This document shows, piece by piece, positions 46,831 to 57,375 of a DNA stretch of 64,000 nt (its first letter is position 1; the number at the start of each line of letters is the position of its first letter). The notes under the pieces were generated by a model, which was not told where the DNA came from, made no database searches, and saw only the letters and a program-made list of their open reading frames with translations. This stretch comes from Dactylonectria macrodidyma (lineage: Eukaryota > Ascomycota > Sordariomycetes > Hypocreales > Nectriaceae): positions 186,001 through 250,000 of the forward strand of contig JAGMUV010000035.1 in NCBI GenBank assembly GCA_020744425.1, written 5' to 3'. The position numbers were made by a program, and so were the translations under genes.

Positions 46831-48237
46831 GATGTCTGACCCTGCCATTGGACCTCCATGTCCACGTTGTTCTTATCCCTGATTCCACCATTCAGGGGGA
46901 GTTCATCTCCCGAACCCGGATCACTACTATGGCCGGTCTGTAACGTCTGTTTGGATACGGACTCCGACCTCGTGATAGCCGTGTGGGTACGGTATTTGTC
47001 CTCTTCGTTTCCCAGTCGTTGGAAGTATCTGTCTCCCGATTTGCTACCTCCAGTTCCGCCGATGGTGGTCAGCTCGGTCGGCCGCCGCCAAGCTCTGCTG
47101 TTGCCGCTACCCTGCCCCGCCTTGCTGTTCGTCATGCTACCGAACTGGCTGGAGATTTTAACCATGAGCGGCCGCAGCGTTGGCAGGCACCCGCTGATAA
47201 CTCCGCAAGCTACCTCAACCACACACCACGTGCATGCCGTGGCAAGCGTCCCTTCTGGTGGTTAGAACCAACATTCCGAGTTTCATGCACGTGTTCATCG
47301 GAAGACAGTCACTTACAGGTTGTGTCCCTCGTGTCGAATTGCATGAGGGTGGTAAAGCGGTATATAGAAGCGAACAATACGCTAGAGAGATCTTAGCGAC
47401 CCGAAGACAGGGAACCACAAGAGCAGGGCTGAACTCACAAACTGCCGAGCAAAAACATAAAGCACAGAGACAGTCTCTGTGCGAGAGTGACGTGCAACTT
47501 CCAGACCTGCCTGATAGGCATGCACAGGATTGCAACATCCGTGACGATATTCGGGATGGCATTACCAATAAAGGAACCCTTGAGGTCAATACAAGTGCCG
47601 TCAATCCACGGCAACCAAGCCTTGCTGATGGGGTTGCACTGGAAGATGCAGGCGGCGACGATGGCGATCCACCACGCGACGACGAGCGCAGCTATGATTG
47701 CTGCAGCAATCTTGAACCCGCGTGATGGGAAGATGCGCAGGTACATCTGGAGCACAGACAGTTTCACGAGCATCACTGCTGTGACGTATATGCACTCGAA
47801 TGCGAGGAGGAGCTTGAAGAAGGTAACGAGCTCGTCTATCGGCAACGTGTCGGCGTGTCGGCCGAGCCCATGAGCGATCACTGCACAGTCGTGGTCAGTC
47901 ATGACGTCGGCACCGATGCCATGGTCCTGGGACCTAACTTACTAGCATAATTGATTGCGCCAGAAATAAAAACGCCTATCTACTCGTTGTTCTTCGCGTC
48001 AGCTGCTGCTCGGGCGTTCAGTCGGGGAAGAATCTCTGAGCCGTCAACACATACCAGCGCAGCAACCATCATCCAGTCGTCGGAACCATAGCTTGCCCGG
48101 TTGAGATAACGAGCCCAGAAACGCAGGCCGACAAAGGCGGTGGCGAGGACGAGCAATGCCGTTGTAGTGCCATTCAGTTCCCCGGCTCTGTTGTCGTGGA
48201 GGCTCTCGCGAGTCTGGAGAACCGTCAGGATGCTCAT
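46806..48237 (-). CDS. Rhodopsin-like (PTH11-type) seven-span membrane protein
   Basis: Five exons fit with consistent phase: 48237-48055, 47979-47943, 47880-47439, 47381-47317, 47251-46806, with introns of 75, 62, 57 and 65 nt, all GT-AG. The product is 390 residues. Membrane segments start with TTTALLVLATAFVGLRFWAR and then the family hallmark YGSDDWMMVAAL. Others include ALVVAWWIAIVAACIFQCNP, ISKAWLPWIDGTCID, GNAIPNIVTDVAILCMPIRQ and CVVEVACGVISGCLPTLRPL. These are typical of the fungal rhodopsin domain family (putative plasma-membrane receptors, including Magnaporthe Pth11 relatives). The C-terminal 100 residues are polar and probably cytosolic. No stop or frame defect after splicing. The role is inferred from family only; no ligand can be suggested. 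Confidence 0.85.
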
Positions 48238-48851
48238 CTTGAACGAACAGTTCACTTAAGGAGATAATTAATATTGAAGAAGCAGCTGTTATGACAGCCA
48301 AAAGTTCAGAAACGAAGACGAAGATGCTACATTGTTAACTTGAGTTTCGACGGGAATATCATGCATTGTAAACACAGTCTTCCATTCAGTCCGCGCGGGG
48401 GTAAGAACCCCGAAACATGTGCTATGGACCAGCCTGTGCCTCTTTCCCAGGTCCACCCCACACCCACAATTTGAATTGCTCCACAACTGCGCCGTCCGAG
48501 CGTGGTTTCTGGTAACAAACGCACTAACGACCTAATTCATTTCACTACAGAGGGCACTAACGCGGTCCCAGCCTATCGGGTCCCTGTAGCTCGAGCCCGG
48601 CATGCAGACTTCTGCGCCGCAATTTGCGGGGGACCTACAAACGCATGACAGATCGTCCAGTTTTTTTGTTTGTCGCATGCCATGACTCGGGAAGCTAATG
48701 GGCTTTAACGGCGTCTGCCGTTAAGCCGCCCATCTTTATTCCCCATACAGACGTATATTCCTAAACATGTTCTCCCTTATTGTCGATCCCCAGGATACTC
48801 ACTATTCAGCTCGAGACTCGTCACATTTGTCGCAACGCCACCCCCCTCACC

Positions 48852-49665
48852 ATGGTCACCACTAGCAAGCCAACCATCGTCTTCGCGCCGGGCGCCCGGC
48901 ATACACCCGATTGGTTTGACGTCGTCCGCGACGCCCTCCGTCAGCTACTCCTCCGTCGCGGCCGAGCCGCCTACCAAGGGTCTCGCCAATGAGGGAACGG
49001 CGATCGTGCTCGTCGTGCATTCGTACAGTGGGCTGGTTGGCGCCAAATGCTGTCTAGGGTTTGGGCTACAAGCGGCGGGCGAAGCAGGGTCAGAGTTGTG
49101 CGTTATCATGCTGGGCAAGAGCATCAAGGACATGCTGGGTGGGCAGCTTTTGCCTCTCACCCTAATGAAGCCATCCACCCTTGTTACAGGTCACATTTGA
49201 AATTGGAACAAGAGGTTGCCGCTGACTCGTGACTCTCGAAGGTAATTACGTCCACGCCGACACGCCTGAGGTTGTATTCTATCACGACTTGGAACCGGAG
49301 GCTCAGAAAAGGCCATTGTCGCGCTGAAGCACCGGTCGGCCCCGGTTTTCACTGACGCCGTCACATGTGAGCCCTGGCATGACATCTACAGCATGTTCTT
49401 CTTCTGTGACGCCGACCCGGCTCTGCCGGTGCCGGTGCAACAGGGAACGGTAGCTTTGCTCGGGCCGAATGCGGCCAGCTTTCACTCCAAGACCAGCCAC
49501 TCACCGTTCTTGTCGGAGGCCCAGGAGGTTGTTGATGGTTTAGAGTATGCCATGAGGATGGTCAGGAGAAGATTAAGGCTTGAGATCCAGTCAGTGACAG
49601 GCCTGTGGCGGCCGGGGAGTGTGAAGGATGATGGTCTTGACTCTTTTTCAGATTTGAGATCATAA
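48852..49665 (+). pseudogene. Alpha/beta-hydrolase (AB_hydrolase_6 type) pseudogene
   Basis: Begins MVTTSKPTIVFAPGARHTPD, a typical start of a fungal alpha/beta-hydrolase family. After a frame change at about 48950 come SYSSVAAEPPTKGLANEG and VLVVHSYSGLVGA (nucleophile region; HSYSG in place of the usual HSYGG). A gap with missing sequence follows, then GKSIKDMLGG, HADTPEVVFYHDLEPEAQ, another frame change at about 49313, and EPWHDIYSMFFFCDADPALP, SHSPFLSEAQEVVDGLEYA. Two or more frame changes and an internal deletion mean no functional enzyme is made. Confidence 0.8.
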
Positions 49666-50556
49666 CGGGAATGTCCAACGCTTGGACCAAATGCTTTTTC
49701 ACCGTGGTCAGAGAGGAATTCCGTCCAGTGCTTCTTCTTTTGTCGGTGCAAGTGTCGAATAACACGTTTTTCACATGTTTAGCCTTCCTTTCCAGGTCCG
49801 GGTCGCATTGGCCTACTCTTCAAGCGGCCCTCGCAGCGTTCCTCCAACAGGTGTAATCTTCTCTTAACTCTGCGAGTTCCTGCGTCTACCACTGTTTCAC
49901 GTACGGTGAAGGCTCTGCAAGTGGTGTGTGGGTGCGTACAGCCCCATTCACCGAGAAGATGAGGGCGTTATGGAATTCTTCAATTCTTCAATGTTGCTGG
50001 GAGGTGGCAGCCACTTAGTCCCTTCTTGGACTGGTCTGTTGCTGCCCTCCCAGTTCGCGTGTTTGAACACAAGTCTTGGTTCGGGCTCCACCCTTGTGAC
50101 CAGTGAATCGAACTTGCTTCCGACGGCTTGGTGATCCGAGCCATATGCTTGATCCCAGATACTGCATACTATCACCTCTGCTGCAAAGCGTTGCATCCCC
50201 TAGGAGTAACTGTTTCGTAGGATTGGCTGACATTCCAATTTCCGTTTTGAGCCTGGTTCTCCAGGACTTTGCATGCCGATTTTGGGCTACGGGACGATCA
50301 CTCAGCGGACTCTAGGAATCAATGCCAAAACCAACTGTTGTAGAGTTGGGTTTTGTTAGATTGGACCGTGTACAGAGCCTTGTGCGGGTGATCACGTGGT
50401 CTAGCCTCGGCCGAGTCGACCCTAGCCACCGTTTCGCCGAACACTCGTCGAGGCTCTGCCGGGCACAGCCCGGATAGAAAGGCGGTCAGAGAAGCCTAGA
50501 TGTTGAACAGTGGCAAAAGGAAGCTCATGGAAGTAGCCTGAAAACCTGATAAATAT
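49666..50556. other. No recognisable gene
   Basis: Short frames only and no repeat ends. Confidence 0.4.
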
Positions 50557-50740
50557 TGTCATCAAAGATGACAGTTGCCACCTATTGCCACAGGCTTAGA
50601 AAGCGGCTTCCAGCTGATTTTTCATAGCAAAGGAAAGGTATAAAGAGCTAGCTCTAAAAACTCAAGTAGGAGGAAGAGACACAGACAATACACATACAAA
50701 ATGGAAAAGGTCATCCGAGTGCCATACTAGCAATCCAACA
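50557..50740 (+). repeat. Diverged LTR related to the Copia LTR
   Basis: Starts TGTCATC and shares GTTGCCACCTATTGCCAC, ggcttag, agctgatt, ggtataaagag and ctctaaaa with the 184-bp Copia LTR in the same order, with many substitutions. The right end is unclear (estimate by length). No internal Copia sequence follows, so it is probably an old solo LTR or fragment. Confidence 0.65.
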
Positions 50741-50904
50741 ACTATCAACGTGTGACGGTCAAGATTCCCAACGTAGTAAACCGTAACCCGATTGGTTATG
50801 TTGGCAGTTGTGACGGGGCTTAGCGTACTGAGCGTAGGATATCACGTCCGATAATGTCAAGAAATATTCTTGAGTAATCGAATTGTATTGAAAAGCTGGA
50901 GACC

Positions 50905-51164
50905 TGTCAATATCAAGTCGCTCGCTCACAAAATGAGGCAAGAATCACGATCATCGTGAACAAGTTCACGATGAGAGTGAACGACCACCACTAGCATCAG
51001 GCAGCAGCCTGCTGCCTATGATATCGGCAGATTGAACATAGGTATAAGAGACCGACCTTCTTCGCTCCTTTAGATAGAAAATCAAGAGTCTTTCGTTGCC
51101 CGATTCACAGGGGATCTTCCTCCCGATCGTTGTTCAGTCATCCAAACAATCGTGTCGTGCGACA
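50905..51164. repeat. Solo LTR (260 bp), second copy
   Basis: Same family as 44041-44300 (TGTCAATATC...GTGCGACA). The flanking five bases differ (agacc on the left, gcctc on the right), so no target duplication is visible. It ends four bases from the stop codon of the minus-strand esterase gene and therefore forms its immediate 3' flank. Confidence 0.9.
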
Positions 51165-51168
51165 GCCT

Positions 51169-52020
51169 CTAGATTGAATACTTCAGGAATCGCGTCAACT
51201 CTGGTGTCCAGCTGAGTACAGGATTGTCGAGGGCCAAGCCCAACCCATGCCCGCCATCTGGTAGGACCAAGACTTGGGCGAGCCGCTCATGCGCCGCCAT
51301 GGCGTCAGCAAACAGATATGTGTTCTGCACAGGGACAGAGGCGTCGTTGGACGTATGGAACAGGAATGTCGGAGGCGTCGTCACAGAGACCAGGTTCTGC
51401 GCCGATAGCTTGCGGTACTCCTCAGTGGTCGCGTTGGCGCCAATGAGGTTATCACGCGAACCGACATGCGTGTACTTACCCTCAAGCGTAATAACGGGGT
51501 AAGCGAGGATGCCAAAGTCGATGCGGGCTTCTGGGTTGGTGAACGTTGTGGCCGCAAGGTGACCGCCAGCCGAGAAGCCCCAGATGCCAAGTTTCTTCGT
51601 TGTGGGCTTTTGCTTGCGAATGTAGTCCAGCGCGGCAAGTGCGTCGTTCTGAGGCTTGGGGTAGATCGGCGCAGTTGCATTGGAGGCCGTGGTGTAGTCG
51701 AGAACCCACGCATCGATGCCAAGCCTATTGAGGTACTCAGCTGGGGCATATCCCTCCTTGGCTATGGACACACGGATGTAGCCACCACCGGGGCACACGA
51801 GGACTCCGATGCCAGTCGAATTGGCCGCCGGGAAATATGTGATTTGCGCAGGGTCGAGCCTACAGGACCAGTCAGCTATATGATCTCTCGATAGCGTTGG
51901 GGAGCCTGATTAATCTTACGTCTTTCCACTACCATAAGGGCCTCTTCTGTCGACTTCAGATGTCATGGCAGCTGCGCTATAAAGGAGCAATCCAAAGGCC
52001 AGTGCTAGAACACACTTCAT
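51169..52020 (-). CDS. Secreted alpha/beta-hydrolase, acetyl-esterase-like
   Basis: Two exons: 52020-51920 and 51859-51169, with a 60-nt intron (gtaaga...tgtag). 263 residues. The start ATG 52020 gives a signal peptide (MKCVLALAFGLLLYSAAA). The mature part has an oxyanion-type CPGGGY motif, catalytic serine in WGFSAGGH, a probable Asp in SNDASVPVQN, and His in PDGGHGLG, in the order of the classical triad. This pattern is common in fungal secreted esterases annotated as acetyl/xylan esterases; the substrate is inferred. The gene appears intact. Its 3' flank has been replaced by a solo LTR starting four bases beyond the stop. Confidence 0.85.
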
Positions 52021-52702
52021 GGTGCCTTTGTCTGACGGCTCGATTGGGATTACAAATGGGGCGATGGGTGCAGTTGGGATAAAGCTGCACAGTCCCGTCC
52101 GACAAGATGGCCACACCACTTGAATCAACCCACGAACAGCAGAATGTATTGCGATAAATCCGCCTCCTGCTGAACAGTCCGGGGGCGGGACAGCTTTAAA
52201 GGCTCTCGATTACCCCACGTCATCCAGCGTCGATTTTCTTTACCCGGTAAAGAACAGCGATCCCATTCGTGGGATATTCGAGTGGCCGGCCTCTCGGCAT
52301 ATTCGAACCCGAGATGCGACCACAATGCCAGGGTTCGGAAAGTCCCCCATTGATATCCGCCTGATATTACTACTTCATTAAGCTTTATATGATTTGAAAT
52401 GTAGTTAGCTGGAGTTTATGCAGCATATTTCTAAATCCGGCCATTCAGTGCAGTAAATACCTACTTATTTGATTCTTGTGGGGTATTCGGGAGGGACAAG
52501 TGGGCGGATGCTGTTGGGATTCTCAAGAGGGCGCGCTTCGGGACGGGGATAACAGGGATGGCCGCATATGTGGGGATGGATCAGGTCCTTCATGTCCTTG
52601 CAATTCTGCATCTACGGGATATCGCTAGGCTTTATCCAGCAACCGCGCGTCACCCCCGCATAATTTATAAGCTATCCACCAGTAAGATTAACTTACACGA
52701 CG
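52021..52702. other. Esterase promoter side and unassigned sequence
   Basis: The first 200-300 bases should contain the esterase promoter. Nothing else recognised. Confidence 0.4.
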
Positions 52703-52789
52703 TCCCTCATTTAAACGGTGTCATTTCCTTAGGGAGAAGTAGTTTAGCACACCGTCTCCCTAAGGAAATGACACCGTTCAAATAAGGGA
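52703..52789. repeat. Near-perfect 35-bp inverted repeat (hairpin)
   Basis: The arms at 52703-52737 and 52755-52789 are complementary apart from one or two bases (core GGTGTCATTTCCTTAGGGAG), with a 17-bp loop. The direct motif aacttacac lies just outside both arms. It sits at the 3' end of the decayed large-ORF fragment. Confidence 0.85.
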
Positions 52790-52839
52790 GGTCAACTTAC
52801 ACACGTAAACGGAACAACAACCTACCGTAAAAACTCTGT

Positions 52840-54456
52840 GCCAAGGCTTACTCCCTGATGCAGTGCTTGCTCGGAAGAGAAGGGGGGAGCTCCCTTGCAT
52901 GCCATGGCCAGCCAGGCGAGTCTCTCGATCGAGCAAGTTCATGAAAGGGCGAATATAGACACAGTACTTATAGACAAGATGTGCCACTTCGGCAGGTAGA
53001 AAGCGGGCCACAATGAACTCTCGGTTGGTGGATCTCTTTGCCTTGTGGTGACGTGCCACGTACACCAGAGACCCCTTGTGGACATAGATGCCCCTCTCTC
53101 CAAACTCGGCATTTTCGCACCACAGACTGAGCAGTTCTGGCCACCTTGGTAGCTGGCCACCTGTCATGTGCAAGGCCAGCCCCAAGTACTTGCGGAACAA
53201 TTCTTCCTTCTTCTGGTATCGATGGACTGCTTGCCAGTCCCAATGCTCTTTCCGGGAAAGGGGTTCTCGTCGGGAGATACAAGCGCGTTTGAGTAGCTGG
53301 AGGTATGCGTCGCTAAGCTTGTTCTCTGGTTCAACGACGAAAGAATAGCCGCTTTCAGCATTAGCCATCTTATCCTTCATCCCATCAAGGTCAATGGCAG
53401 GCTCCCAGCTGTACATCAACTCGCTGCAGACACAACTGGCTTGTTTGATAAGATATTCAGGCAGGAGCCGGAATTGACCCATGGTCATCTGCGTTTTCTC
53501 TCCCCACGATACCGTCTGACCCTGATTGCTCCAGTAGAGGAGAGTTGCCGGTGTGTCTGATTGGGCTACGACACGCCCATAGCTGCGAAGGGAGACGAAT
53601 TCTTCAAAGGCTGACTGCGACCCAATGACCATGTATCGCTCACGGATCGTACTGAGTCGGTCGAGCTGCCTAGTACGTGGACGATGCTTGATTCCAAGGG
53701 TAGGGTATGATCGGAGCGGGAGAGCTTGCTCAAGGAAGAGCAGGCGCTGCATATAGATGAGGGCAGAGAGATGGGAGGTGTACACCCTGGCGGGGAGGAT
53801 TTGCTGTGATGTTGTCGAGATGGCTAGTATGCCACTGAAATAGACCAAGATGGTTGAGCTGGGCTGGCCATCTAGAAGAGGCTCGGTAGAGAGTGCCAAG
53901 CTGAGTCCGAAAAGAAGCTCAACGAGTTGATCGGTACTGTTGTCACTAGCCTTAGGGTGCTGGTTAGTGTCTCGTCTCTCTGCTTCCTCCTCCCCTGGCA
54001 CCCAGTCATCTTCAGTCTCGACATCTTCAGTCTCACCCTCGTCCTCGTCCTCAATTCTCCTCCTCCTCTTCAGTCTTGTCATCTTCAGTCTCATCGTCGT
54101 CATCCTCCTCGTCTTCATCCTCCTCGTCTTCATCCTCCTCGTCCTCATCCTCCTCATCCTCATCCTCCTCTTTCCCATCCCCTTCAGCCTCCCCATCATC
54201 CTCGTCATCCTCGTCATTTCTTCTATTTGATGTTGCCTCCTGTTGGGAACGAGAAGCAGGCATGGCCCAGAACGGGTGGTTCCATATCAACTGTACGAAC
54301 CCATATATCCTCTTCTTCAAACGGATGCAGGAGGAGGAAGATGACGGCGAGAACACGCAGATCGCCGAGCTTGAAAGACTTTTTTGTAGTACTGATTATC
54401 GTTTCGATTTGCTCCTTCAGGTCTTTGCCGCAGCGCTGACTAAGTACCTCAAACAA
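52840..54456 (-). pseudogene. Fragment of a large fungal ORF, possibly RecQ-helicase-associated
   Basis: The main frame (about 53990 to 52840) reads SLALSTEPLLDGQPSSTILV ... WSNQGQTVSWGEKTQMTMGQ ... LLKRACISRREPLSRKEHWD ... QLPRWPELLSLWCENAEFGE ... KAKRSTNREFIVARFLPAEV. I recall this arrangement from very large fungal proteins in which a RecQ-type helicase lies further downstream; that identification is from memory and tentative. Upstream, an acidic repeat and a preceding segment (VLSQRCGKDLKEQIETIIST) lie in two other frames, so at least two frameshifts separate the parts. No helicase motifs are present and the 3' end is lost near the hairpin at 52703-52789. Confidence 0.45.
54060..54220. 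repeat. Imperfect GAA/GAC-type minisatellite (acidic repeat)
   Basis: Tandem units of about 15 bp (tcctcctcgtcttca variants) that encode runs of Glu and Asp on the minus strand. They join two differently framed coding parts, so unit loss or gain may have caused the frame changes. Confidence 0.75.
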
Positions 54457-56177
54457 TTCGAAACTCCTGGGCTTGGCCGTTACTTGCCACTACCTCCCCA
54501 TCCATAGCTTCATGTACATAACACGGCTCTAACAGCTGGTAGAACCCACCTTCCGCTGGCCGAGCAATGATGGAAACCGCGTACCGAGTAACACAACAAC
54601 AATATCTCCAACTCGCATATTCTTCTCTGCCATTCCTACGAAACCGCTCTCTGTGATAAACACTAAATGGTTCTTGAGATGTAACTCTGTCCAGAGAATA
54701 TAGTGTCTGAATACCTCCTTCTCAACCGGTCTCATAGACGGGGTTTCGCTCCTTTTATCGTATGTCCGTCGTAATTGATAGTAACACCGGAATGCTAAGT
54801 CCGTGCATCGTCGCAAGCTGCCGTTCTGCAGCGAGGTGCCAGATATATCCTCTCGGCGCTGGACTTCAAGATCCAAAGAGGGGACGCGCCACAGAACACC
54901 TGTCCGTTCCATTCTAGTCCGTTGTATGCCGTTTTGCAACAAGAAAGTCTCAAAGTCTCGGAACCAGGTCCCCATGTGCTTCGGTTCCTGCATCAACAAA
55001 CCACCGGCGGAACCTTCAGTTCTTGTTCCCGGCAAGCTAGGTCCCACTGCGCAAACGGCGCCGATACTAATACCGTGGAGGATAAGTACATCATCTGGCC
55101 GGTTTCGCGCCTCGAATCTTGGGTCCTGTTTTAACGAGCCGCCGGCACAGAAAAGGGAGCTAGCTTCGCGGGACGATCCAAACGTGGGTATGTAGGAGAA
55201 ATCGCTCGCCCAAGACGGGAGAACCATGCGTGGAGGTTGGCGAGCAACTTGAGACAGGATCTCACCTCGTCCCAAGTGGTAGAGCACCCCGCTTCGCAGC
55301 AGAGTCCTATTGGTTTCTAAAAAGACTTCCTCGGATGGTTTGGCGTAGTCAGGCTTCAGCTCAAACTCCTCAGCGTCATAGGCCATATTGAGTAGACTGA
55401 AAATATGATCTCGCGGGTCGGTTGCGAACCAGCCGCCATAGTCCTGGTTCCTGACCTCGCCCGCCCTAAATCGCCGTAGCAGCTCTGCCAATGGCATCAT
55501 CGGTCGGGCTATAAGATTATTCCTCACTCGCAACACCGCTGCGAGAAACAGGTGCCAGGGCCAATATGAGTTCCCCGTCGCCACTGACACGGATTTGGCC
55601 GCCATCACCAGAAGAACTTCGCACGCTTCCCGGAGATCATCCAGGCGAATGCGCCCGTCTCCACACGACACCATAACGTTGTGTGAAAATACCAGCTCCT
55701 GGACGATCCATACCCGCGACCAGTAACTGCGCTGGAAGAACTCGAGCGTAAGATGCGCTAAGGGCGTCAGCGCGTACGGTTCCTCAACCAGGACTTCGTG
55801 GGCGATGCTGGATGCGGCGCGGACGCCGTCCTTTCGCGCAATGGTCGACAGGGACCACAGCCAGTCTATGGCTGCGTTGCTGTGGTTGTCTCCCAAACCT
55901 AGCCAGGCGAACATAGTCGATGCACCTGTGTAGATATGATGCATCATTTGCACCTGCTCGTTCTTTTCAGCATCGTTGGCCTGGTTGATGCATAACGCAT
56001 CAACCCAGATTGGATGGTCGACTGCGTCGTTCACGCACAAGGCGTCGAGGGCGTGTCGCATATTGACAGTGACGTCGACGAGGAGCCCATCGACGACAAT
56101 AGGTAGGGTCTTCGACGGATTGCCCCATACATAGGACAGGATGAGATAAGTCGGGCTTTGGTTGAGGGAGACGCGAT
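54449..56177 (-). pseudogene. HET-domain protein, 5'-truncated and frameshifted
   Basis: HET domain motifs are visible: YLILSYVWGNPSK, HPIWVDALCINQAND, GASTMFAWLGLG, SYWSRVWIVQELVF, WFATDPRDHIFSLL. HET proteins mediate vegetative incompatibility in filamentous ascomycetes. The N-terminus is lost: the coding sequence runs into the terminus of a deleted hAT at 56178, and the available ATG (56211) lies inside that terminus. A single-base deletion near 54560 ends the main frame at 54529; in the shifted frame the usual C-terminal block continues (PAEGGFYQLLEPCYVHEAMD) to a stop at 54449. Its tail overlaps the start of the neighbouring fragment at 54456. Confidence 0.85.
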
Positions 56178-57375
56178 CAGTGTGGCTAACAATCAAGCTC
56201 GAACTTGACAATTCTCAATCAAGTTCGACTTCTCGTCAAGTCAAGTTCTCAAGTCAAGTTTAAGGGTAATCGTCAATCAATCAAGTTAAAGGAGTGTCAA
56301 GTTGTCAAGTACTTGATGCCAATAATTAATTACTTATTTAGGAAGGCTAGGAGAGGATACCCTAGATATCGCTAATTAGCCAATTACATCGCTTAGGACT
56401 AATATCTAAGCTGCGCATGGAAGCACTGTAGGAAAGGTTAACAGCTTAGCGCAATGGCCCTATTGGGTGTGTCCCCCCGGATGAAATAACATCCTATTCC
56501 TACATCAAATATCTATCAACAACACGTTCTGGGGCCTAAGTCGGCCATCAAGTACTCGAAGCTTATCTGCGATATCTTCGAGTCAATCTACCGATCTAAA
56601 CTGGCCGATATCGTCGACTGAGCAAACGTCAGATGTACCGGTAGAGCAACTTATCCATCGATCTACCTGCCCTCCACACTCTCTCTCGTTCCCAATTGAC
56701 TGGGGTGTGCTTCGGCGGCACGATGGCACGATTGTGTAGGGTATACGGTATAGCATACCGGACAAGAGCGTGGGCAGACAGGTAAAGGTCTCGCGGATCT
56801 ATTCATATGGAGCGGAGCTGGAGTATAGTAGTGACAAGTACTTCCTCTGCGCCGATTGCCATAACAATAACTGGTATATCAGTCAGCTGTTTGCAGCAGG
56901 ATCGACGACGGCTGCAATCCAGCATGTTATAGAGTTCCACAAGGTCAAAAGGCCTTCGAATTCGACCAACGATGACGATGATATCTGGGTGTGGTGGGTG
57001 GACTGACGCCACGTTTGGCCTATTCTCAGCAAACTTGCTCTTAACATCTTCAGCACGCCAGCGATGAGCGCAGAGCCAGAGCGCATATTCTCTGACGGTA
57101 GTGAGCTCATCACCGACAAGCGCAACGGCCTCGGCGATGACACAGCTGAAGCTGAGATGATACAGAAGAACTGGACTACTTCAAAGATCTTGCGCGGGAT
57201 TGCTACACCAAGAGATCTATACAAATTACCTGATTAGGCATAGTACATCAAGTACTTGACAAGTTGTCAATCAAGCTCGCTGATTAGTCAAGTCAAGCTT
57301 CAATCGAGCTGAGATAGGTTCAATCAATCGAGTTTGAGGGCCAAAATTGAACTCGATTGATTGTTAGCCACACTG
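56178..57375 (+). mobile_element. Internally deleted hAT element (1198 bp)
   Basis: Inverted termini CAGTGTGGCTAACAATCAA at both ends. Subterminal regions are packed with caagtcaagt motifs. Inside, a BED-like N-terminal part (YFLCADCHNNNWYISQLFAA, GSTTAAIQHVIEFHK; 56770-57006) is followed closely by the C-terminal dimerisation part (STPAMSAEPERIFSDGSELI, about 57040-57237), with the catalytic core missing. The 8 bp outside each end differ (gacgcgat, agttcctt), so there is no target duplication. Confidence 0.85.

Noticed and set aside
52255..52330. Possible tRNA gene around a ttcgaacc motif
   Set aside because: The surrounding stems do not pair as a tRNA on either strand.
53927..54507. Plus-strand Ser- or Leu-rich frames
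   Set aside because: Shadows of the acidic minisatellite on the other strand.
56178..56211. N-terminal peptide MSSSSLIVSHT as the true HET start
   Set aside because: It is encoded by the hAT terminus, not by the HET gene; the same residues appear at the other terminus near 57360.
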